A DNA stretch of 64,000 bases, from NCBI GenBank assembly GCA_016648135.1, contig JADDOH010010959.1, forward strand, positions 37,360-101,359. Direction: 5' to 3'. A program made the position numbers and the translations under genes. The notes beneath the pieces were generated by a model. It saw only the letters and a program-made list of their open reading frames with translations. It searched no databases and was not told the DNA's origin. Positions 56,156 to 64,000 of the stretch are shown here, piece after piece (position 1 is the stretch's first letter; every line of letters starts with the position of its first letter). Origin of the DNA: Agrypnia vestita. Lineage: Eukaryota; Arthropoda; Insecta; Trichoptera; Phryganeidae.

Positions 56156-56430
56156 ACTAGCTGTTCGTACCGGGCGTTGCGCGGGTTAAGGATAAATTTG
56201 AATTTTGAGTCCGATCGGTCAAACGGTACAGATCTGCATGGAAAATATGTCAGGGGGAGGAGAAGGGAATATGAATATGGAATATGGAAATGAGAACAGG
56301 GGGGAAATGTTGCCTATGTTACCCGCCGGATCCCAAAGCATAAGTATGCTAAATTTGAATCGAATCGGACAAACGGTGTGGATTTGTAAAGAGAACAGAC
56401 AGACAGACATTGAGTTTTATAGGTATAGAT
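56156..56430 (+). repeat. RTE-like non-autonomous repeat with tandem units, copy 4
   Basis: Starts CTAGCTGTTCGTACCGGGCG, has about one and a half units, and ends with GACAGACAGACATTGAG and TTTTATAGGTATAGAT, which is the clearest RTE-like tail in the window. Confidence 0.75.
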
Positions 56431-56545
56431 AAATAACACTTAAATTATGTTGCGTGATTTTTCACGGTTTTACGGCTAGTAAAAGCTAGTAGTATTATCC
56501 ATTTATTTATGGTTTTTGTGTTTAATTTGTAGAACTCCATGTTTA

Positions 56546-56697
56546 TTTTTAATGAAATTTAAAATAAATAAAATTTTAGTATTATTATGAAGTTCTGCAG
56601 GTTAAGTGTTATTCATGTCACATTTAAAATAACACTTAACCTGCAGAACTTAATAATAATATTTACTAAAATTTAATTTATTTTAAATTTATTAAAA
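56546..56697. mobile_element. 152-bp AT-rich hairpin
   Basis: Arms contain AAATTTAAAATAAAT and GAAGTTCTGCAGGTTAAGTG with near-perfect inverses. The loop is about 20 bases. Non-coding palindromic MITE. Confidence 0.7.
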
Positions 56698-57025
56698 ATA
56701 TATTTTATCATTTTCGTCCTCACCTTAGGTAGGCACCGTCCCCTCTTCCTCTTCCTCTTCCTCTGGTCGCCGCAAATATGATTTATAATCTTTGCACAAG
56801 TTGCACTCTGAGACCCTGAAGAAAACACTCACACCGCCCTACCTACCATTCATGCACATTTCGGTGAATTCACTTTCCCTTTAAATATTAGAACAAAAAA
56901 TGTAGCATTAGTGTGATAAAACTTTTTTGATAAACAAATTCCGAACTCGGTGTTCGGTCCTCGGGGACCAGTTGGGCCGCGAGTCTCCCGCCTGGCGGTG
57001 GTCTCGCAACTCAGGCTACCGGAAC

Positions 57026-57538
57026 TAGGGAATGCAATCCCGAGTCGGGATTGCCCTTTCGGGATCCCTCGAGATTAGAATTTCCAATCCCGCTGGATCC
57101 CTACGGATCGGGATCCCGAATACTTTTGTGTTTTTTTGTTTGTTTATAGAGTTGAATAGCAATTAACGACAATGCTTCGCAATTAGCAATTTTAATAAAA
57201 TGTTAATTATTAATCATTTCATTAAAGTTTTTGTAGGCGTTTTTCCAAGCAGCAATCAGTCAATGTAGTATAGTAAAAACTACTAACTAGTAGTAGTTTT
57301 TATTTCTATGCTAGGTTGATAAAACACAGCAAATATTATTCAAAGCTATTTTCATTATTTGAATGTGATATGAACATAAGTTTTAAGTACTTACTAAAAG
57401 CTCTATAGACATATACAATTAAACATACAAAACATAAAAAATGCCGATTAATCTCGATAATCTCTTCCGATTTTTCGGTTCGGGATTGATTTCGTAAAAT
57501 GGCTCGAGATCTCGCGGGATCGGGATTGCATTTCCCTA
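57026..57538. mobile_element. hAT MITE, CGGGATTG-rich family
   Basis: Ends TAGGGAATGCAATCCCG and complement (GGGATTGCATTTCCCTA), with an 8-bp duplication ACCGGAAC/ACTGGAGC (two mismatches). Subterminal zones repeat CGGGATCCC and TCGGGATTG words. Non-coding. Confidence 0.75.
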
Positions 57539-57539
57539 A

Positions 57540-58245
57540 CTGGAGCCCTCCTAGCCCTTCTCATAATATAATAATAATAACCAGCCGCAACATAAACAAG
57601 CAAGACGCTCCCCGCTGACTGGTGACAGACGCTTATTTCGGAACAACAAAATAAATGGGTTTTTTTCGATCTTAAAAACGAACAAAACATTTGATTTGTG
57701 TAACTGTCGCCAAATATATCTGATATTCCTGCGATCGTAGCGTACAAGATGTGTCGCTGCTTTGATTATTCAGTCGTTAGATCTAAATTATTATACATTT
57801 TTCTGTATAATTCAAACTACTTCCGGCAAGGTTTATAGAGAATGTTTTTCACATTTAACACGATTGGGTACTTCGATCCAACCGATGGATGTTCACTTTC
57901 AATTTAAAATATTTAGCTATTAGTCGCACAATTTCACCAAAAAGTACCGAAGACAAAAATATCGATAATTGCTGGAAAACACACACTCAATAAAAGCCAT
58001 CAGTAATTCATGGTTGAAGACCCTCCTAACAACCTTATCTAAATATATTCTTTTAAATCAACGTTTACGTTTTGATGCTATTGAAATTTAAAAGAAATAT
58101 ACCACAAAAACTTTGTAAAAAAAGTTACTTACTTTATTCCCGTTAACTCAAACCCCACCCCCAGCTAACCCCCTCCCCCCAAACATAACTCCACCCACCT
58201 CTATCAGTACCTTAGATAATTAATTTTACTCTTATGCTTCAGTTT
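57540..58245. other. Intergenic, no feature recognised
   Basis: A 99-codon minus frame at 57448-57747 overlaps the hAT end and has no recognisable content. Confidence 0.35.
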
Positions 58246-58249
58246 AAAT

Positions 58250-58335
58250 CATCACCCGTTGATGACAACATCGGTAGTTGTCGAAACTAGTTGTGTAATC
58301 ATCTTAAACTCATTAGTGGTCTTAGACAAGTAATC
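58250..58335 (+). ncRNA. Hammerhead-like motif G, decayed box
   Basis: TTGATGA (58259-58265) replaces CTGATGA. Stem II pairs ACAAC with GTTGT, GAAA is at 58283-58286, followed by the self-complementary CTAG and TT. Downstream TTAGTGGTCTTAGACAAGTA resembles the shared tail. Stem I is weak. A degraded member of the same family. Confidence 0.5.
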
Positions 58336-58339
58336 TATT

Positions 58340-59340
58340 TATTTATATATAATTATGAGTCAGTTATGCATTACATATTTTATTGCGAATGTGATATTAA
58401 CAATCTCGTTCGCTCGCGAAATTTGTATTGGTTTTTCGATGAAACCTGTATAAATACTATAATTCAGATTTTTTCTCTTATTAGATATCTAAATAAGGTA
58501 GATCATGAATTGGACATTTTTATATCACGATTCCGTAATCAGAATTTGAGAATTGCCACTAGCGTTTATTTGAAGTAACAGAACCAAATTATTAATTCAG
58601 ACCTTATTTCAGTTTATTACTATTTCCTTCAGAATTCATCGCGTACACGGTACCTATGTAGAAATTTGTTCAGTGTTGAGTTGCGGGTAAAATGCAGGTT
58701 GTTTTAGTTATTGTAAGTTTATCGCGTCGATTTTATAAAATAACCAATTCGACGAATAAAGCATTGTTATATTGCAAATAAGTTAGTACCTAGTATAATG
58801 TCACTACTTCCTTTCGTCCCAGTGAAATAACTGTAGACAATTTTCTAAGATGTCGTTGCAGAGTTTTTTTATACCCTCTGGCAATTTTTAAACTGGTTTT
58901 TGTCGTGTACAGTACATTGCGGTTACAGATTTCCCCCTTGTCCAGGCTGTTAAGGAAATGAATATTAAATTATATGTGTGTTGCTAACATAACAGCAATA
59001 TTAGCAACACACAAAATAGACGGGGCGTATGTGTAGAGTTTCTATAAAAATTATCTAGATGTCTCTCAAACGTCGAAATTGACAATTGATTTATTACTAT
59101 CCTGAGAATAAGTAGGATTGCATAATATGTGCAGTATCGCTTTCAGCTTCAAATTGTACTTGAGTAAACATGTTTATTGTCTGTAGATTAATTTTTGTCT
59201 TGTTTTTGTATACCCTATAGGTATGTTGATTATTGATCATCTAAGTTAAACTCATTATTTTCACGGCACAATATCTTTGGCTTAGTTTCAAAGTAGTTAT
59301 AACATCTTCTTCTTCAAATGTAGCAAATTTATTTTGTGGT
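58340..59340. other. Intergenic, one small palindrome
   Basis: TGTGTTGCTAA and TTAGCAACACA form a hairpin at 58977-59015. The following AAAATAGACGGGG sequence is shared with 55268. A 95-codon frame at 58291-58578 has no recognisable content. Confidence 0.4.
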
Positions 59341-59344
59341 AACA

Positions 59345-59564
59345 TAATTATAATTAATATAAATTAACTTTGTTTAAACCACTTATTTATTGAAAAAAAT
59401 CAACATGTTTCAAAGCCAATGGCTTCTTCATCAGGAAAACAAAAATAATGATTTTTAAATATTATTTTTGTTTTGTTTGAAGAAGCCATTGGCTTTGAAA
59501 CATGTTGATTTTTTTCAATAAATAAGTGGTTTAAACAAAGTTAATTTATATTAATTATAGTTAT
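59345..59564. mobile_element. Inverted pair of hammerhead motifs, 220 bp
   Basis: The arms share AACTTTGTTTAAACCACTTA, TTTATTGAAAAAAATCAACA and TTTCAAAGCCAATGGCTTCT with their inverses. The left motif (minus strand) has an intact box; in the right one the CTGATGA box is replaced by GTTTGA. Same layout as 32828-33166. Confidence 0.8.
59390..59440 (-). ncRNA. Hammerhead-ribozyme-like motif E
   Basis: Minus strand: CTGATGA at 59434-59428, an extra A, stem II GAAGCC/GGCTTT with a short loop, GAAA (59411-59408), CATG, TT. Stem I is weak (two pairs). The boxes are intact. Confidence 0.6.
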
Positions 59565-59569
59565 AACAT

Positions 59570-60300
59570 CAGTATGGCGTATTTTCCTGTGCACTTCATC
59601 GTTAAAATATATATAATGAGTTAGAACTAATTTGATTTGTAATCTCATTCAGAAGTTAAGTAACACCATTTTTACTATCTATTTAAAATATATATTACGA
59701 GCGATAAATTCCTCACACGCTGGGTGACATAATTAATTTTATTTTGGACAATCGCCAAAACACAAAAAAATCTCACATAATTCACGTTTGTAATTCACGC
59801 AACATTTACGCAGTGGAGTGGAATTCTCAACCGTGGTATGGATAGGTATATAAATTACAATTCTCGAATGACGGTTTTGTCTCTCCGCAGGCCGCAGCGG
59901 CCGAAGGAACACGTCAATCTCTTCTCTCGCTTTCTAGATTGCCAGTTTTGTTTCTACGTTTGAAATAATTAAATAATCTACCGCGTATGCTGTCAGTTCA
60001 AAGGTTAAAAAAGTATAAATGGCCGGTTTACTGTGTAATGGATAATTTGAATGTGATAATGCGAATAGTTGTCCGAATAACATTTAAAATTTTACGATTT
60101 TTCGATACAATTATACTTCAATCGCTTTATTCCATGCCGATGGCACCACGTGCCGCGATGTCCAGCATTGTCGGTTAAATACATACGTTCTAAAATTAGT
60201 AAAAAGTAATCGAAATAAATATCCGAATTACAAATATAAAATTTGATACTCTTATATTTTTGATGTTTATAGTGTTATTCTTCATTTTCATTTTAATTAT
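59570..60300. other. Intergenic, no feature recognised
   Basis: A 63-codon frame at 59987-60178 has no recognisable content. Confidence 0.35.
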
Positions 60301-60301
60301 T

Positions 60302-60765
60302 CATTTTAATTAATTAAAAACTTTGTAATAACCACTTGGAGTAACTTTACGTCTACCGGTTTCGATACCACTGTATCTTAGTGGTATATTTTGGAAACAG
60401 GCCGAACGTTTAATAAAGAAAAAGCGATTCTTCATGTATATAATAGAGGCCTTAAATTTAGATAATTTAGAAATATGTATTAGAAATCAAGAAATGCCTG
60501 AACACTAAAGCCAATATAATTAATAACCAGATAAATTTTATGAATAGCCCGTTACTTGAAATATTCCCCATTTTGGTGTCCACTTGTCAATTACCCCCAC
60601 CATAACTGTAGCCACACCCCCGTTCAAAAATTGATTTGTTTGTTAGAATAAGTAATGTATAGTTAGTATGCGTCCGTCCTGACGAAGATCCAGTGTTATC
60701 GTAACCGGTAGACGCAAAGTTACTCCCAAGTGGTTAATGTATAGTTTTTAATTATTTAAAATTAA
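60302..60765. mobile_element. Inverted pair of hammerhead motifs, 460 bp
   Basis: The left arm (ACCACTTGGAGTAACTTTAC, GTCTACCGGTTTCGATACC) is mirrored on the right (GGTAGACGCAAAGTTACTCC, AAGTGGTT). The right motif at 60665-60720 has CTGACGA (60679-60685) and CCGG-TA but GTAA in place of GAAA. The left motif (minus, 60345-60392) keeps GAAA and CCGG-TA but has lost CTGATGA. Each half therefore lacks a different essential box. Stem I CGTC/GACG is retained. Confidence 0.7.
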
Positions 60766-60769
60766 TAAA

Positions 60770-61670
60770 TTATATACTATTAGTTTAGACTTTAATCACA
60801 ACAGCCATGATGGTACCACTTTTTGTTTAGATTATTAATCATTTAAGTCGCATTCTAAAATGTCAAATTAATTCAAATATGTACGTAGTTGTCCGAATTA
60901 CAAATGCATTATTTAATGTTATAAGTTTATAAAGTATAGCTCATGCGCTACAATTCCAACAATAACAGAGTGCCAGCCGGTTGGTTGATGATACCACATC
61001 TCCATTCACTATAATGATACGAGTTTTTCTACGCCCACATCTCCATATGTGTATTACATGTGGATAGGTGCTACCCCTCGAGAGAAATATGTGCGTTGAC
61101 AAATGCTCTCAGCGACGAAATGATTTCAAACTTTTTTATGGTCTACAGTGGCGCTGGTTGTTCTCGATGGTCGACTCCCTCGTTTCGTGTTGGAAGCGAG
61201 TCATGCATGAATGGAAAGCTAGCTTGACGTCAACATTGTTTTGATTACATGTGGAAGATATGCACGGATTATTTTTTACAAATCTTAAAGAATGTTTTGA
61301 ATTACATTCTCTTTCGTCTATTAATGGATAGCGTTCTTGTTGACCACTAGTTTTCAATCTGTCACTAATCTTTATCGTTGCTCGCAGTTTTTATTAAGAG
61401 ACCACACTTACTGATGTCATTCAATCACTGTTGTTTCATCATAACACGTAGTTCATCCTCTGTCGTTTTTCTTAAATTCTTCCTTCCCACTGTGTCGTAT
61501 CAACTTTCTTCTGCTGGTAGCATTGCCTTAATTTTCCCACGTGTACGCACATTTTTGGCGCTTATATAATACGGATAAGGCTTGTATTATTAATTTCTAT
61601 CGAAATTAAAGGCAGAATAGAAGGATGCAACTGATACATACCCACCTTTGCCAACAAATCTACGAAATTT
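60770..61670. other. Intergenic, no feature recognised
   Basis: Frames at 61136-61357 and 61378-61569 have no recognisable content. Confidence 0.35.
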
Positions 61671-61671
61671 G

Positions 61672-61735
61672 TTCAGTCCTCATGAAGATTCATTCGATGA
61701 GAGTCCGTGGTCAAACCAGTACTGAGTAACATTCT
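61672..61735 (+). ncRNA. Very eroded hammerhead-like motif
   Basis: CTCATGA, an extra A and GATT, a long imperfect hairpin, CAAAC in place of GAAAC, then CAGTA and CTGAG, which can pair with CAG before the box. Resemblance to the family is suggestive only. Confidence 0.25.
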
Positions 61736-61739
61736 ATAA

Positions 61740-62325
61740 CGTTTTAGTTGCATCGTTATACTGCTTATCACCTGTTCGTAAGAAGTCGTTTAAATTTTAA
61801 ATAATTATATTAATCCGATGTTATATTAGTTATATATGTTATAATCGATATTACCCGATGACCCGAGAAATCTGCTCCGGGAGCTTTCTGCCTCACTAAT
61901 TCGGGACATCTACCAATAAGTGCAAAAGAGTAACAATCATGCGAAATACCGATTAAATATCTAGACGAGAGTTGTTCTTGGAAATGGGATTACGAACCCC
62001 TTTCGCTGATTCTTGTGTCTTATGTTAGGAATCACAATTGGATATCAATCCGACTAATCCAGTTGTGATCCATCTGTGAAGTGACTAAGAAAAATGAGAG
62101 AACATTGCGATAGGATTCTTCATATGGTCCGAGAACGCGGAGCGAGTGATTACTGACAGGATACGCATCCTGAATGGAACGAGAAGTCGGGCAACCGTAA
62201 TATCTGCCACGAACAAACAGTGCCAGTTCTGAAGAAAAAGTTATCCGAGTATGCCTATTCTTTCATTCGCATTTATCGTTTCTGGCCGAGTGTCTTTCGA
62301 CTTTTATAGCACTTTGATGATACTG
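61740..62325. other. Intergenic, no feature recognised
   Basis: Nothing that can be supported. Confidence 0.35.
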
Positions 62326-62328
62326 CAC

Positions 62329-63059
62329 TAGGGATGGGTCGTCGACATATTTACCGTCGACTAAACGAGACCGTCCACGTCTATCCATCGACGAGACGAT
62401 CAACTAGTTGAATTCGTCAACTAGTTGACGCGTCAACTTCGTTACGCGGACGTCGCGGACGTTCTATCTAAACATCGGGACGATGGTCAACTGTCTACGG
62501 TTCGGCGCGACGCTGCTCGACGGCTATTTTTATTACGTTAATTTTTAAAATTTACAGAAGTTCGTAGAAATATAGTTTCGGGGAAAGTAAAACCGCTACT
62601 TGTACTTATATGTAAAAAGAAATATATTATTTATTGTTTGTTTACGCACATTATATCTTTTACATATTGTTTTATATACTTCTTTCTATATACAATAAAG
62701 AAAGAAGTAGGTATACACAACAATATCAGGTGCAAGCAGTAAAATATTAGTTCAATAAAAAATAAAATAATTAAACAGAATTGTTTTATTTTATACAGCG
62801 TAAAATTGGGAATTCACCGAATCGTCGTACGTGACATCACAAAAAATCAAGTAAAAAAATAATAGATAATAGCTTATTAAGCCTATCTCGCCCTAGGCAT
62901 GTATTCAAATTTCAAGTCCTGAAAGTCCACCGAACAACGGCGTACCGCGTCCACCGCTACGAATTTCAACTAGTCCATGGATGAAAGTAAACCGTCGACG
63001 CGTCGATGCAACGTCAACGGTTGATTTCAACTAGTCCGTCCATTCAACGCCCATCCCTA
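62329..63059. mobile_element. hAT MITE, GTCGAC-rich family, copy 2
   Basis: Same ends as 41984-42957 (TAGGGATGGGTCGTCGAC and inverse) and the same interior, shortened by about 240 bases, with an 8-bp duplication TACTGCAC/TACGGCAC (62321-62328 and 63060-63067, one mismatch). Confidence 0.9.
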
Positions 63060-63324
63060 TACGGCACGGTATCTCGATATCAAACGCGATCCGTGACACG
63101 CACCGTCATGACTGCCGACAACGTTGCCTTTTTCTTCTCTTTTATTCTACTCATTCATTCGCTTGTCCGTCACGAGTCACGAATGATCGCTCGGGTTGGT
63201 GTTTATATTCCCGCGCCGCGATTATCACCCGATACGGCGTTCTCGCGTGGCGCGCCGCGCAGTCGCTGCTCATTCACCGGCGGGCGTCGGCAGAACTTGT
63301 TATTGTAGGCCGTTTGCTGCATAA

Positions 63325-64000
63325 AGCCATGTATTCACTAGGGGACAAATCGCGAAACATTCCGCTCGGCATGTCGCATCAACATCTACGCTCATGTTTC
63401 GGGGACAATGACGCGGCCATTTGACGTGTACACACCGGGACTCGCATATCTTGTCGCGGAAATGTCACCCGATGAGCTTATGTTGACAGCTGCGGTATCT
63501 CATTTGGCGAAAACGGGGTTCCGCGCAATTCGAAATGTTTTTTTGGGTCGCAATTTCAAATAAACGAGGTTTTACTGTAGTAAATTGAATATTATTAAAA
63601 ACAAGGTCCTTTTTGCAAATAATTATTGTTTTCCAGACGTCGCGGAAATATATCGCCCTATGAGGTTATGATGATAGCCGCGTATCTGTTTATGTTAATG
63701 AGTTTATCAAAAAGCAAGAGGAGAAAAAAGAGGAGAATGCGAAATTATTTACTGCAAAGAGAAAGAAGGACGGACATTCTATGCGATCTTCGATCGATAC
63801 AGCTCGATGAGTTCAAGAACGATTAAGTTTCCCCGCATTGTTATCTTGACAGATATAGCGCATGCGTATTCACTTGTAAACATACCACGTGGTACTGACG
63901 CTCCGCGGAATGTTGCAGTGAGTACGCTCGGGTACCGTGCGCATGGCAACGTTGCCACGGCACGTAGAAATGCCGCGCTATGTTGTGCGCGAGGTCGCGG
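63325..64000. mobile_element. PIF/Harbinger-like element, copy 2, cut by the window end
   Basis: Starts after TAA (63322-63324) with AGCCATGTATTCACTAGGGG. The sequence matches 37952-38775 in opposite orientation. By comparison its right terminus should lie roughly 100 bases past the window end. It retains a coding exon scrap at 63637-63826. Confidence 0.8.
63637..63826 (+). pseudogene. Probable Harbinger transposase N-terminal exon
   Basis: A pyrimidine-rich TTGTTTTCCAG precedes the frame, looking like a splice acceptor. The frame reads GNISPYEVMMIAAYLFMLMS, then a strongly basic KSKRRKKRRMRNYLLQRERR, then TDILCDLRSIQLDEFKN and a stop. The basic block followed by LL...R......L..EL....F.NF-like sequence resembles the region before the catalytic domain of PIF/Harbinger transposases. 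The DDE part is missing. Identity is inferred partly from the TAA target and the terminal repeats. An alternative is an unrelated basic peptide. Confidence 0.5.

Noticed and set aside
63006..63308. 100-codon plus frame before the second Harbinger copy
   Set aside because: Starts inside the hAT MITE and crosses its boundary; no domain.

Overview
The window looks like nuclear DNA from an insect or related arthropod. It is AT-rich, has no intact protein-coding gene, and is densely packed with decayed and nested transposable elements. The longest open frames are under 200 codons, and those I can recognise are all pieces of transposon or retroelement proteins. The species cannot be read from the sequence. 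The mix (Penelope-like, CR1/Jockey-like and RTE-like retroelements, hAT, PIF/Harbinger, TTAA-target elements, foldback MITEs) fits Lepidoptera or another large-genome insect.

Layout. 1-4 kb: a TTAA-flanked foldback MITE, a hammerhead-like motif, an element rich in GCATGC motifs, and the 3' end of a Penelope-like element (PLE). 4-9 kb: mostly anonymous, with one GC-rich open frame and tRNA-derived SINE pieces. 9-20.5 kb: LINE fragments, a second TTAA MITE, a 145-bp Harbinger-like MITE cluster, a LINE reverse transcriptase split by a MITE with a 4-bp target duplication, and a PIF/Harbinger element keeping the starts of two convergent genes. 21-31 kb: tandem-unit repeats, a foldback element, an RTE-like reverse transcriptase pseudogene, and hAT elements, one with a residual dimerisation domain. 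31-46 kb: a palindrome carrying two head-to-head hammerhead motifs, a 1.1-kb foldback MITE, LINE 3' ends, a PIF element, a 599-bp palindrome, a 974-bp hAT MITE and nested foldbacks. 46-64 kb: further copies of these families and the start of a second copy of the 38-kb PIF element, cut off by the window end.

The most interesting signal is a set of about a dozen hammerhead-ribozyme-like motifs: a CTGANGA box, a stem II hairpin, GAAA, a 4-base self-complementary stem III, and TA or TT before stem I. Several occur as inverted pairs. Stem II and stem I differ in sequence between copies but keep pairing, so the window itself supplies covariation evidence. Their association with PLEs is established knowledge. 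The extra base after the CTGANGA box and the inverted-pair layout deserve testing.

No cellular pathway or operon can be described. Functionally this is a record of transposition, internal deletion, nesting and decay.
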